Shown here: piece by piece, positions 1 through 8,916 of the stretch | Layout: every line of letters starts with the position of its first letter | Numbering within the stretch: the first letter of the stretch is position 1 | NCBI GenBank assembly: GCA_003480425.1 | Contig: QUJA01000011.1 | Span: 25,931-89,930, forward strand | DNA from: Firmicutes bacterium AM31-12AC | Lineage (GTDB): Bacteria; Bacillota; Clostridia; Lachnospirales; Lachnospiraceae | DNA: 64,000 bases | Direction: 5' to 3' | Translations under genes and position numbers: made by a program | The notes under the pieces: generated by a model | Told to the model about the DNA's origin: nothing | Databases searched by the model: none | The model's input: the letters and a program-made list of their open reading frames with translations, nothing else

Positions 1-1177
1 TTTTTGGCATCTTTGAAATCACATACTCGGCTATACCTCGACCTGTATAAGTTGTAATTTTCTTTCTTGTAATTGCATATGCATTACTTCCAATTTCTTC
101 TCTGTACGTTTTATCATCTATAAGAAGCTGTAATTTTTCTTGCCACTCATGTATATTCGCACATAAAATACCATCTTGTCCATCCTGAATCATTTCTTCA
201 AAGGCTCCGACCTTACTTGCAATTGTCGGCACATGAACAAGTCCTGCCTCGAGCCATTTATTTTCTGATTTCGCAGCATTGAAAATAGACTCTTCTAATG
301 GTGCCAGATTAATATCTACAGAAGCTATTAACTCCGGTAGTTTTTTCCACTCTACAAATGGTTCCGCAATTACTCGCTCTCGAACACTGTCCAACTCTTT
401 TGGTAAGTCTAATTCACCAACTATCTTAAGATAAACCTGCTCATTCTTTTCCATAATTTCCTTGATTACAGGCATAATCAATTCAAAATCCGCATTATGA
501 GTAATACTTCCACTAAAATATCCCATAATAATTTTATTTTCGTCTTTTACAACATTACTATATGCTCTTTTAGAATATTTCAGCATTTTTTCTGATGCAA
601 CATTTCTATTTATATAAACATCATCAACATAATTACGCAATTCATTAGCCAAGACACTTGTTGTTGTGATTGCACAATCGCATTTCAGTAATGTCTGTTT
701 TGTTCTTTCAACACCATCATCATAAACTTTTTTGTCATTTTCAGACATTGTTTTCAAATACGGAATCATATCTGTATACTTTTTGTCAATCACTAAATCA
801 TCAATATCAAATATAACCGGTTTATTATAATATTTGGCTCTATCAATAAATTCCTCTATTTCTGTCGTAATCGGACATCTAAAAAATACGAATGCACGAT
901 AATATTTCAATATCTCCAAATTGACACGTTCATAAAACATGCTATCTACTGTCAAACCAAAAGCTTGTAACTGCTCTACCTGATGATCCACTCGATATCT
1001 TGACGGATGCGGCAAATAACATCCATTTATAAACAATACATCTTTATAACAATGACGAATAGGGTCTCCTGATACACGCAATTTTATATAATTTTTTCCC
1101 TTTCTATATGCAGTCTTAACCCCCTCTTCTCTGACTATTCTAACTAATTTTTGTTGTAAATTTTCCGTTTTACTCAT
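1..1177 (-). CDS. Glycosyltransferase, C-terminus cut by the window edge
   Basis: The first 392 residues are visible and the frame runs off the left end of the window. The ATG at 1177 starts one base after the stop of the gene upstream, so the two are translationally linked. The protein is clearly related to the N-terminal half of that neighbour: both share DVLFINGC near the start, an RYRV-HQ-EQL stretch, FFRCP, DIDDLVID, GYFSGSITHN and an AAKSENKW-EA segment. The last of these belongs to a GT-B (GT4-like) donor-binding domain. It probably adds sugars to the surface glycan exported by the ABC transporter of this operon. Donor and acceptor cannot be told. What lies beyond residue 392 is unknown; it could carry a second GT domain like its neighbour. 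Confidence 0.8.
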   Translation of the reverse strand, partial: MSKTENLQQKLVRIVREEGVKTAYRKGKNYIKLRVSGDPIRHCYKDVLFINGCYLPHPSRYRVDHQVEQLQAFGLTVDSMFYERVNLEILKYYRAFVFFRCPITTEIEEFIDRAKYYNKPVIFDIDDLVIDKKYTDMIPYLKTMSENDKKVYDDGVERTKQTLLKCDCAITTTSVLANELRNYVDDVYINRNVASEKMLKYSKRAYSNVVKDENKIIMGYFSGSITHNADFELIMPVIKEIMEKNEQVYLKIVGELDLPKELDSVRERVIAEPFVEWKKLPELIASVDINLAPLEESIFNAAKSENKWLEAGLVHVPTIASKVGAFEEMIQDGQDGILCANIHEWQEKLQLLIDDKTYREEIGSNAYAITRKKITTYTGRGIAEYVISKMPK

Positions 1178-1178
1178 C

Positions 1179-3356
1179 TTATGATTCCTCCATATACAGA
1201 CTTTCTATCGCAGACTCTATGTTATTCCAATCTCGTTCTTTTGCAGTCTTTAATCCTTCTATATATAATTTGTGTCTTAATTCTTTCTCTGTGCATAATT
1301 GATTGATTTTAGAAACAGCCTGCTCTATATCACCCTGTTCATATAATAAACAGTTTTTTCCGTCTTCTAAATATTCCACATTGCCACCATTTGGCACAGC
1401 CAACACAAGACCTCCTGTCGCCATCATCTCTAATGGTGGATACGAAAAACTTTCCAAAACACTCGTCTTAATTAAAATATCGCACTCTCTATATATTTGT
1501 GCTACTTTCGCATACGGAACTTTATGAAAAAATTTGTCTACCCGATACCATTCTTTCGGTTGTGCATTATAAGACATGTACCATATCTCAAACTTTTCTT
1601 TTTCTAACTTGTTTACAATTTCAAAACTTTCATCAACATTTTTATAGTAAGATGCACAATCGCCTTCTATTAGTATTCGAATTTTTCCAGATAATGTTCT
1701 CTCTTCCGCAATATCATGAAATCTGTCAAACTCAATTCCGTTCGGTGCGTATTTAGATGTTTTACCAAATTCCGTCTTTAACCACGATTCACACCATTTA
1801 GATATTGTAAGATATTTTATATTTTTATTTTCAGAATACGTTCTATTTGCTTGAATTCTCAATGGGTCACCCGACTGATAAAAATTGGTCTCATAATTTT
1901 GTACTAAATAATATTTATTCTTTATTTTCGAATTTCTATTTAGTATTTGTACTGTCGTCCACATTGTAGCTACCGCAGCATCTATACTTCCTTCTAGCAC
2001 ACCTTCATTTGCATGTAACACCGGTATTTTCTGTGCTTTTACAGTACACCAATTTTCTTTTGCATTCAAATATGCCACTGACACATCGTATCCACGTTTT
2101 TGCATTATAGCAGCATGATTCAATGTAACCATTACCCCGCCACTAATCTCAAGTGATGGTAACACAAAAATAATATTCTTATGGAATTTTTTCTTTAGGA
2201 ACTCTGCTAACTTATATCCTGTCTTATAAGCAAGCCAGCGTTCTCTACACACATACCAAGCGTTCCTTGCAATACGATTTCGCTTATCTGGATTTTCTAT
2301 CAAATCAACAAGTGCTTCTTTCCAGTCTTCTACTGAAGAACATAAAATTCCAGTTTCACCAGATTCTATACATTCTTCAAATGCTCCAAGATTGCTAGCA
2401 ATTGTCGGAACCTGAACCAATGCAGCTTCCATCCATTTGTTTTCTGATTTTGCAGCATTAAATAATGTGTCTGTTAATGGTGCTAGATTTATATCCACCT
2501 GTGCTATTAATTCAGGTAATTTTCTCCAATCAACAAACGGATGCTGTATTATCTGTTCTTTGTATTCATTTAGTTCTCCCGGCAGCTCTAATTCTCCAAC
2601 TATATGCAGCTTCAAATGATGATATGTCTTCATAAGTTCTATTATCACTGGCATAATCATATTAAAATCATCATTATGCGTAATACTGCCGCTAAAATAA
2701 CCGATGTGAATATGATCTAACTCTTTTTTGCTTTGTAAAGCCTTATCAGAAAGCTTTTCCATCTCTTCCGATGCAGTATTACGATTTATCAAAACCTCCG
2801 GAACGTAATGTAGCATTTCTTGTTGTAAATGTGTCGTCGTTGTAATTCCAGCATCACACAATCTGAGTAAATGTCCCATCTCCATTACATTCTGATTATA
2901 AGCTTTCCTATCTTCTGATTTCATTGTATCCAAATATGGAATCATATCCGTATACTTTGTATCAATTACTAAATCATCAATATCATATAAAACAACTTTG
3001 TTCAATTTCTTTGCAAGTTTTATAAATTCTCCTATTTGTTCATTATACGGACACCGAAAAAAAATGAAGCCTCTATATAACCTTACCATATCCATTGATA
3101 AATGTTGATAGAAGACTTCATTACTCGAAATATTATAATAAGTCAACTGTTCTCTCTGATGTGATACCCTATAACGAGCAGGGTGTGGCACTTCTGGTCC
3201 ACACCCATTTATAAACAACACATCCTGGAATACTTGACTTGTTTTCAATTTCTTTTCAATATTTTTTGTTTTTATATAAGAACGTGCCTTTTTTCCAACT
3301 GATGCAATTCCCTCATCTTTTAGTGTCTTTGTAACTTTCCTTAATATTTCCTGCAT
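1179..3356 (-). CDS. Two-domain glycosyltransferase (GT4-like)
   Basis: A 725-residue cytoplasmic protein made of two GT-B-type halves. Residues about 45-385 match the partial gene downstream (FFRCP, DIDDLVID, GYFSGSITHN). Residues about 390-720 are a second GT4-like domain opening with IIFVLPSLEISGGVMVTLNHA and carrying the LESFSYPPLEMMATGG nucleotide-sugar-binding motif near the C-terminus. The ATG at 3356 follows a GAGGG ribosome site. It sits between the small membrane protein gene (15 bp away) and the truncated glycosyltransferase. Two-domain enzymes of this kind often build O-antigen, teichoic acid or rhamnan-like chains. The linkage formed here cannot be inferred. Confidence 0.85.
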   Translation of the reverse strand: MQEILRKVTKTLKDEGIASVGKKARSYIKTKNIEKKLKTSQVFQDVLFINGCGPEVPHPARYRVSHQREQLTYYNISSNEVFYQHLSMDMVRLYRGFIFFRCPYNEQIGEFIKLAKKLNKVVLYDIDDLVIDTKYTDMIPYLDTMKSEDRKAYNQNVMEMGHLLRLCDAGITTTTHLQQEMLHYVPEVLINRNTASEEMEKLSDKALQSKKELDHIHIGYFSGSITHNDDFNMIMPVIIELMKTYHHLKLHIVGELELPGELNEYKEQIIQHPFVDWRKLPELIAQVDINLAPLTDTLFNAAKSENKWMEAALVQVPTIASNLGAFEECIESGETGILCSSVEDWKEALVDLIENPDKRNRIARNAWYVCRERWLAYKTGYKLAEFLKKKFHKNIIFVLPSLEISGGVMVTLNHAAIMQKRGYDVSVAYLNAKENWCTVKAQKIPVLHANEGVLEGSIDAAVATMWTTVQILNRNSKIKNKYYLVQNYETNFYQSGDPLRIQANRTYSENKNIKYLTISKWCESWLKTEFGKTSKYAPNGIEFDRFHDIAEERTLSGKIRILIEGDCASYYKNVDESFEIVNKLEKEKFEIWYMSYNAQPKEWYRVDKFFHKVPYAKVAQIYRECDILIKTSVLESFSYPPLEMMATGGLVLAVPNGGNVEYLEDGKNCLLYEQGDIEQAVSKINQLCTEKELRHKLYIEGLKTAKERDWNNIESAIESLYMEES

Positions 3357-3371
3357 ATTAGATATCCCTCA

Positions 3372-3974
3372 TTATTTAAATAATCTATACAATAATTTCA
3401 TGAATGCAACGATATAAATCACAAATATCATTACTACAAAGAAAGTTTCCAAATCGAATCTATCCGTCAGCGTTTTTAAAATCATCGTTCCGTCTATTTT
3501 TTCCCCATCAACATAAAAAGCTGTATTAGATTCTTCTTGTTTCTCAAACGAGAACTGCACTGCGCTTTCATTATCTTCTGCATTCTGTGTCAAGGATAAG
3601 CGATATTGCTTTCCATTACAATTCTCAATCGTATCAAAAGGTAATTCATAAAATCGACTTTTTAACGCCTTTTTAGCATTTATCTCACCTTTAGCCACAA
3701 CTTCATTTGTATCTACTTCTTCTAATGTATAATTAAGAGACACTTTACTAATATCTCCACTTTCTGCACCCTTTACACGGATTCCATCTAAAGTATCCTC
3801 ATTTACTTCAAATTCCTGTTCTAATATAGCATTCTTACTTTCCGTAACTGTTCCATATGCACTTGGGTCTATTGTTTTATCATAAATCGCATGAGGCTTT
3901 GCTATGTGCGCATATAAAAACACCAGTGCAATCACTACTATACTTTCTAATACTCTTATAACTTTTTTCTTCAT
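3372..3974 (-). CDS. Small membrane protein of unknown function in glycan export operon
   Basis: 200 residues. A membrane segment spans about residues 5-26 (RVLESIVVIALVFLYAHIA). A region of about 140 residues rich in E, N and D follows, probably outside the cell. A second membrane segment lies at about 174-195 (FFVVMIFVIYIVAFMKLLY), ending in a short basic tail. No family is recognised. It lies between the ABC ATPase and a glycosyltransferase with 14-15 bp gaps, so it is co-transcribed with the exporter. It may be a partner of the transporter or a surface-side polymer-handling protein, but this rests on position only. The ATG at 3974 has an AGAGG ribosome site. Confidence 0.7.
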   Translation of the reverse strand: MKKKVIRVLESIVVIALVFLYAHIAKPHAIYDKTIDPSAYGTVTESKNAILEQEFEVNEDTLDGIRVKGAESGDISKVSLNYTLEEVDTNEVVAKGEINAKKALKSRFYELPFDTIENCNGKQYRLSLTQNAEDNESAVQFSFEKQEESNTAFYVDGEKIDGTMILKTLTDRFDLETFFVVMIFVIYIVAFMKLLYRLFK

Positions 3975-3988
3975 CTTTTTACCTCTGA

Positions 3989-4723
3989 TTAAGAATTTCT
4001 ATATTCCTCTGCAATTTCTTTGGCATCACCAAATGCTTTGACAACCCCTTTTTCTAACCACACAATTTTATTACATAACTTTTCTACCTGATTAATATTA
4101 TGCGAAACAAAAAGAATTGTCGTTTCTCCATTCATCATCTTCTGTATACGTTGTTCGCATTTCTCTTGGAATCGAAAGTCCCCAACAGAAAGCACTTCGT
4201 CTACAATAAGAATATCCGGCGTTCCGATTGTTGCAATCGCAAATGCCAATCTTGAAACCATACCAGAAGAGAAATTCTTTACCGGTACATCCATAAAATC
4301 TTTTAACTCCGAAAATTCTACTATATCATCATAATATTCCTGCATCTGTTTACGTGAATATCCTAAAAGCGCTCCATTAAGAAATACATTTTCACGTGCT
4401 GTCAAATCCATATCGAATCCAGCTCCCAATTCAATCAACGGAGCAATTGAGCCATTTACAGTGACACTTCCCTTCGTCGGTTTTAACACTCCGGCAATCG
4501 TTTTCAACATTGTACTTTTTCCACTACCGTTTAAACCGATTAATCCCAATGCATCCCCTTTTCTTAACTCAAACGATACATCTTTTAATGCCCAGAATTC
4601 ATCATATGACACCTGTTTTTTAATACTTTTTATCACGTACTCTTTAAAACTATCAAACTTCTCAGATGACAAACTGAATTTCATATACACATGATCTGCT
4701 TGAATCATTATTGGTTTTTCCAT
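3989..4723 (-). CDS. Polysaccharide/teichoic acid ABC exporter, ATP-binding protein
   Basis: 244 residues of a standard ABC ATPase. The Walker A motif GLNGSGKST is at about residues 63-71, the signature FSSGM at 151-155, and Walker B ILIVDE at 171-176, followed by the switch histidine in FVSHN. The N-terminal stretch before Walker A (about 60 residues) is typical of the Wzt/TagH subfamily. The long C-terminal sugar-binding domain of many Wzt proteins is absent, so export is probably not gated by a terminal cap modification. It would power the permease encoded just upstream. A GGAGAAAAAT ribosome site precedes the ATG at 4723. Confidence 0.9.
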   Translation of the reverse strand: MEKPIMIQADHVYMKFSLSSEKFDSFKEYVIKSIKKQVSYDEFWALKDVSFELRKGDALGLIGLNGSGKSTMLKTIAGVLKPTKGSVTVNGSIAPLIELGAGFDMDLTARENVFLNGALLGYSRKQMQEYYDDIVEFSELKDFMDVPVKNFSSGMVSRLAFAIATIGTPDILIVDEVLSVGDFRFQEKCEQRIQKMMNGETTILFVSHNINQVEKLCNKIVWLEKGVVKAFGDAKEIAEEYRNS

Positions 4724-4738
4724 ATTTTTCTCCTAATA

Positions 4739-5515
4739 TTATATATTTAAAATAAATTGATCCTGATTTTTATAGAATACATATAATCCAATTCCCAATG
4801 CCAGCACAGTTTCAATCAGAGCTATAATAATCCCAGAAATACTTGGCAAATTTCCGTTTAGCATAACATCACGGAACATAATCAATATATTTGTAACTGG
4901 ATTAGCTCTAACAATCGGCGATAACCATTTTGGAAGGATTGACATTGGATAAATAACTGGTGTCAAATACATCAACGCTGTTGTAAATACAGAATACAAA
5001 TGCATGATATCTCTAAATCTTACAGTTATTGCTGCTAATATCAAGCCTATTCCTAATGAAAATGCAACTAAAAACAGCAATGGAATTGGTGATAAAATAA
5101 CTGTCCAATGCATCTCAACACGCATAGCCAGCATTACGAGCATTAATGCAGTAAATGAAGCCATCAAATTAATAAAACTTGAAAAGACTCTTGACAAAAC
5201 AAAAAGATATTTTGGTACATATATCTTCTTTATCAGTGAAGAGTTACTTATAATTGCTCCCATTGATGTTGTTGTCGTATCATTAAAAAAATTAAAAATC
5301 ACCTGTCCACTTAGCAAGTACAACGGAAAATTTTCAATATCAAACTTAAAAAGATTTGAAAAAACTACCGATAATACAATCATCATAAACAATGGGTTTA
5401 ATAGTGTCCACAGAACTCCTAATGCAGAACGTCTGTATTTAATCTTAATATCTCGTGCAACCAACTCTCGTAATAGTGGCTGGAATTTTACAAAATTTTG
5501 TATATATTGAGTCAC
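4739..5515 (-). CDS. Polysaccharide/teichoic acid ABC exporter, permease
   Basis: ABC-2 type membrane protein of the Wzm/TagG family, with about six membrane segments and the conserved N-terminal LVARDIKIKYRRSALGVLWTLLNPL stretch that precedes the first one. The GTG at 5515 is preferred as start because GGAGG (5523-5527) lies seven bases before it. The ATG at 5521 is only one base from that site, and a still longer reading to 5551 has no ribosome site. With its ATPase partner 15 bp downstream it would move a lipid-linked glycan across the membrane. Exact substrate unknown. Confidence 0.88.
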   Translation of the reverse strand: MTQYIQNFVKFQPLLRELVARDIKIKYRRSALGVLWTLLNPLFMMIVLSVVFSNLFKFDIENFPLYLLSGQVIFNFFNDTTTTSMGAIISNSSLIKKIYVPKYLFVLSRVFSSFINLMASFTALMLVMLAMRVEMHWTVILSPIPLLFLVAFSLGIGLILAAITVRFRDIMHLYSVFTTALMYLTPVIYPMSILPKWLSPIVRANPVTNILIMFRDVMLNGNLPSISGIIIALIETVLALGIGLYVFYKNQDQFILNI

Positions 5516-5562
5516 GCTCATACCTCCATCATCCATTATTTTTCTATACATTTTTATACAAG

Positions 5563-5616
5563 AAAAAAGGCGTTATATCACATACATAACAACCATTTGT
5601 AGTATAACACCTTTTT
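5563..5616 (-). terminator. Terminator-like hairpin inside the glycan operon
   Basis: In the transcribed (minus) direction a run of As, GGTGTTATA (5603-5611), a 25-base loop, TATAACGCC (5569-5577) and six Ts form an intrinsic-terminator-like structure between the DUF2304 gene and the permease gene. Because the genes on both sides look like one operon, it may act as partial attenuation, or mark a separate transcription unit for the exporter. The long loop makes its strength uncertain. Confidence 0.55.
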
Positions 5617-5637
5617 CTATATTTGACAAGTTACCCA

Positions 5638-5991
5638 TCATTGTCTTTCATTGTCTTTCATTCTCTTCTCATACAACGCCATCTCCTGAGTTAAATTTTT
5701 AATTCGGATTGACATTCTTGAAACTGCTATTGTCAATACGAAAATAATGATCAACGCAAAGCAAAATCCTAAGAAGAACAACATATTACTCGGAACTTCT
5801 ATTCCCATAAATTTGGCAAGTCCCATCATTACATCTGGGAACAAATCTAAGATCAACGTACCAAATCCTACCAAAAGCCATGCAAGTGCATATCTTAACT
5901 CAAGTGCTTTTTTTCTGATCATATTTATAATCACACACAATGCCAGCACAATCACGATTGCTACAATTACCTGAATTCGAATATTCATCAT
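5638..5991 (-). CDS. DUF2304 domain membrane protein
   Basis: 117 residues with three hydrophobic segments (about residues 3-23, 33-53 and 68-92) and a charged C-terminal helix. The pattern of an early RKKALELRYALAWLL stretch matches the DUF2304 family, which is commonly encoded next to a dolichyl-phosphate-mannose-synthase-like GT2 enzyme, as here. The gene is 8 bp from that enzyme. A likely role is as a membrane partner in polyprenyl-phosphate-sugar synthesis or use; this is inferred from context. Two adjacent ATGs (5991 and 5988) follow an AGAGGTGAG site and either could be the start. Confidence 0.8.
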   Translation of the reverse strand: MMNIRIQVIVAIVIVLALCVIINMIRKKALELRYALAWLLVGFGTLILDLFPDVMMGLAKFMGIEVPSNMLFFLGFCFALIIIFVLTIAVSRMSIRIKNLTQEMALYEKRMKDNERQ

Positions 5992-5999
5992 CTCACCTC

Positions 6000-6689
6000 T
6001 TACTTTCTAATTCGCTCAATTAAAATTGCTAAGGTTACCTTTATCATATAATAAACTGACTTTTTCGGCGATATGGAAGAAACTCCACCTTCACGAGCTT
6101 TCATAATAACAGGAATTTCTTCAACATTCTTTTTCTGTCTCAAAATTGCAACCACACTTTCAGGTTCCGGATAATCTTTCGGGTAATCATATGCAAATAT
6201 TTTCATAACGTCACGATTAACCATTCTCAATCCTGATGTTGGATCTGTAATTTTCTTTCCGGTCAGCAACTGAATAAGCACTGTAAAATATTTGATACCC
6301 ATTCTTCTTGCTCCGGATGACTGAAAGCCTTCTTTATTAATAAAACGAGAACCAATTACCATATCCAGTCCATGTTCTTCAAGATAATCTGCCATTGTTG
6401 CCAAAAACTTTGGATCATGCTGACCATCTCCGTCCACCTGCACAGCCATATCATAGCCTTCTTCATAACCATATCGATAGCCTGTTTGCACGGCCCCGCC
6501 AATTCCCAGATTAATTGGTAAGTCTATATAATTATAACCATTCTTTTCACAAATTTTTTTCGTATCATCCGTAGAACAATCATTTATAATTACATAATCA
6601 AATTCCGGAGCATTTTCCTGAATCATTTTAATTGTTTTTTCAATATTTGCACTTTCATTATATGCCGGTATAATAATTAGCTTTTTCAT
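6000..6689 (-). CDS. GT2 glycosyltransferase, polyprenyl-phosphate sugar synthase type
   Basis: 229 residues. The start MKKLIIIPAYNESANIEKTI and the DCSTDDT and QVDGDGQHDP (DXD-like) motifs mark a GT2 enzyme of the DPM1/GtrB kind. There is no C-terminal membrane domain, consistent with the separate DUF2304 protein supplying one. The expected reaction is transfer of a hexose from a nucleotide sugar to undecaprenyl phosphate on the cytoplasmic face. The sugar is not predictable. An AAGGAG ribosome site is five bases before the ATG. Confidence 0.85.
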   Translation of the reverse strand: MKKLIIIPAYNESANIEKTIKMIQENAPEFDYVIINDCSTDDTKKICEKNGYNYIDLPINLGIGGAVQTGYRYGYEEGYDMAVQVDGDGQHDPKFLATMADYLEEHGLDMVIGSRFINKEGFQSSGARRMGIKYFTVLIQLLTGKKITDPTSGLRMVNRDVMKIFAYDYPKDYPEPESVVAILRQKKNVEEIPVIMKAREGGVSSISPKKSVYYMIKVTLAILIERIRK

Positions 6690-6698
6690 ACATACTCC

Positions 6699-7499
6699 TT
6701 AGTCTATATTATTTGATTGCTGGCTTTTTGAATATAATTTTATCAATATCTTTGCAATCCATTTTGGCCAAAATCTACAATACATCTCATAATCTTCCGT
6801 GCTTCTTGCATTATCTCCTATGATAATTGATGTTTCTGACTCTTCATGAATACGATGCCCCATTTGAATTGTTGCGTCATAAGCAAACGTACCTTTTAAT
6901 CTTGAGAGTCTTTCCCAGGCTTCCCAATCTTCGCAAGAACGGAAATGTACTGTGAAAACAGGATTAGGAAGATTCTCCACTGCAAATGTAACAGATGGAC
7001 AACAAATTCCACATCCAAATGCCAAACTACGTCTTCTGATAAAGCGGCTAGTTTGAAATTTCTTTACTTTTAAAGGTGACAATAACATCCTCTTTACTTT
7101 TAACAATTGATTATTTTCAACCTTTTCCCCATTTCTAATTTCACAGTAATTCGAAAAATAAATCAATGGTTTTTTTGCAGATTCTAACATATTCACAGCA
7201 TGCTCTGCATACTCTGGAAAATACACATCATCTTGATGAGCGATTGTTATATACGGTGTTCTACATTGTGCATATCCAAAATTCCAGTCTTGAACGATTC
7301 CTCCCTCTCCTTCATTCACATTCAATGGTATCTCATATTTTTCTGCGAGTTCTCGAATATAATTATTCGGTGTAGATGTTATCATAATAATATTTGATTT
7401 TACAGTTTGTTGCTTTAATGAAAGAATGCATTCTTCCAAATAAGCACTTTCTTTATATGCACATATTACAAATGTATGCTTCGCACTCATATCTCCCAT
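6699..7499 (-). CDS. GT2 glycosyltransferase
   Basis: 266 residues. The N-terminus HTFVICAYKESAYLEECILSL and the IAHQDDVYFPEY segment (the acidic metal/nucleotide-binding site) are typical of GT2 enzymes. The start at 7499 is chosen because AGAGG lies nine bases upstream; the ATG three codons later is too close to GGGAG. This is the first gene of the glycan operon, directly behind a strong promoter. It probably adds one residue of the repeat unit. Donor and acceptor are unknown. Confidence 0.82.
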   Translation of the reverse strand: MGDMSAKHTFVICAYKESAYLEECILSLKQQTVKSNIIMITSTPNNYIRELAEKYEIPLNVNEGEGGIVQDWNFGYAQCRTPYITIAHQDDVYFPEYAEHAVNMLESAKKPLIYFSNYCEIRNGEKVENNQLLKVKRMLLSPLKVKKFQTSRFIRRRSLAFGCGICCPSVTFAVENLPNPVFTVHFRSCEDWEAWERLSRLKGTFAYDATIQMGHRIHEESETSIIIGDNARSTEDYEMYCRFWPKWIAKILIKLYSKSQQSNNID

Positions 7500-7536
7500 T
7501 TTTCGATTCCTCTTCTAATTATTCTTTATCTATAGT

Positions 7537-7565
7537 AGTATACTTCGTCTTACTTTTTCTGTCAA
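7537..7565 (-). promoter_or_regulatory. SigA-type promoter of the glycan operon
   Basis: Minus strand: TTGACA at 7560-7565, a 17-base spacer, and TATACT at 7537-7542, about 40 bases before the first GT2 gene. Both boxes are near consensus, so strong constitutive expression is expected. Confidence 0.8.
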
Positions 7566-7608
7566 TTATAGCCATTTTTCTATTAATACTATTTTCTTTC
7601 AGAATGTT

Positions 7609-7643
7609 AAAGCGGCATGGCAAAATCTATACCACACCGCTTT
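7609..7643 (-). terminator. Hairpin ending the dlt operon
   Basis: AAAGCGGCATGG (7609-7620) and CCACACCGCTTT (7632-7643) form a 12-base stem with an internal mismatch, 17 bases beyond the dltC stop. The T-run is weak on the minus strand and slightly better on the plus strand. It separates the dlt operon from the glycan operon promoter. Confidence 0.6.
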
Positions 7644-7659
7644 TGTAAAACTTATGTCC

Positions 7660-7884
7660 TTATTTCTGAAGTTTATTAATCAATGCCATAATTGCCTCTG
7701 GCGAATCAAAATTTTCAGGAACAACCTCGCCTACTGGGATTGTCACATCAAATTCATCTGAGATATCCGAAATCAGATTTAAAATTTTAAGTGAATCCAA
7801 ATCTCCACTCTCCACCAAATCTGTTCTTCCTTCAAACTGTACTCCCGGTACTAAATCGCTTAAAATTTCCAATAATGTTTCCAT
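7660..7884 (-). CDS. dltC: D-alanyl carrier protein (DltC-like)
   Basis: 74 residues, the normal size of an acyl carrier protein. The LVESGDLDSLKILNLISDI segment holds the Ser (in DLDSL) that takes the 4'-phosphopantetheine arm. With dltA, dltB and dltD homologues in the same operon it is the D-alanine carrier for esterification of teichoic acid or a related polymer. It is the last gene of the operon, 51 bp after dltD, with a good AAGAAGGAG ribosome site. The family also includes other carrier proteins; the context decides the call. Confidence 0.85.
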   Translation of the reverse strand: METLLEILSDLVPGVQFEGRTDLVESGDLDSLKILNLISDISDEFDVTIPVGEVVPENFDSPEAIMALINKLQK

Positions 7885-7935
7885 AAAATATTTCTTCTCC
7901 TTCTTTTTTAATCTTTTTATTTTGCAGGTTTCTCT

Positions 7936-8916
7936 CTAATTTAATGCTTCGTCACCAAATACAACATCACCAAACACTTTTGAAAATGCTTTGGCACTAT
8001 CACCATTCATGTGCCCATCATAATCTACATAATTTGCTAGTTCATGTCCATAACTCTTATAATATTCTCTGTTGAAGTTATAATATTCTACACCCTTTTC
8101 ACGAAAATACTCTGAAAAATAATCCCATGCATCACGATAACTTTCCTCTTCTTGAACTAGCATTGTTGCTGCTAGGGGCATTGTCGTCGCAATAAACTCA
8201 ATATCATTCTCTTTACATAATCGAATCAACTTATCCAAATATTCCATATTAGTTGCTTTCACTTCATCCTTTGAAAACAAAGTTGGTGAATATGATGGGA
8301 AATTCTCTATCGCCACCGGATATTTCTCAATAAATCCATTTTCATGATATTCCTGTGCTTGTCCTTTCAAATATGATACATCATAATTATTTGTCATTTT
8401 CTGATAAACTGTATCCTTCATTTTAGAAAGCTCATATTGCAATGAATACTCATGAAATGCAAATAAAGGTGAACGGAAATCACAATCTAACATTGTATTT
8501 GCATAATATTCTGCTTTTGTAATAGACATTGGGAATTCATGATAAAATAATAAATAATTATTTCCTTTTTCTTTTTCCGTTGTAAAATATCCCGGAGACA
8601 ATTCAAATATAATTGTTTTAGGGTGTTGTTTTTCAATAACAAGTTTTGTCAAATAGTATGCATCAACTGGATATTCTCCTCCTACACACAAATTATGTCC
8701 TGTCATTTTTGTTCCTTCTAGCATACTATCCGGATCTAAATCCGACATCCCATTCGATGTTCCTAATATAACAACATCTTTCTGCTCATTAGTAACTGTA
8801 TGAATATCATTTCTTACAAAGGTGCATGGATACAACAGGATATCCAATGCTTTTATCACCAATGCACAAATCAGCAGACATATAACTAACTTTATTCCTT
8901 TTTTAAAATTGTGCAT
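7936..8916 (-). CDS. dltD: DltD-like protein, D-alanyl transfer to envelope polymer
   Basis: 326 residues. An N-terminal membrane anchor (about residues 9-27) is followed by an extracytoplasmic SGNH-hydrolase-like domain. The nucleophile Ser sits in VILGTSNGMSDLDPDS, and a His in DYDGHMNGDSA lies near the end. It is shorter than the classic DltD of about 400 residues, so the family match is by motif and operon. The start overlaps the end of dltB by 14 bases, and AGGGGG precedes the ATG. It probably moves D-alanine from the MBOAT/carrier machinery to the final polymer outside the cell. Confidence 0.8.
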   Translation of the reverse strand: MHNFKKGIKLVICLLICALVIKALDILLYPCTFVRNDIHTVTNEQKDVVILGTSNGMSDLDPDSMLEGTKMTGHNLCVGGEYPVDAYYLTKLVIEKQHPKTIIFELSPGYFTTEKEKGNNYLLFYHEFPMSITKAEYYANTMLDCDFRSPLFAFHEYSLQYELSKMKDTVYQKMTNNYDVSYLKGQAQEYHENGFIEKYPVAIENFPSYSPTLFSKDEVKATNMEYLDKLIRLCKENDIEFIATTMPLAATMLVQEEESYRDAWDYFSEYFREKGVEYYNFNREYYKSYGHELANYVDYDGHMNGDSAKAFSKVFGDVVFGDEALN

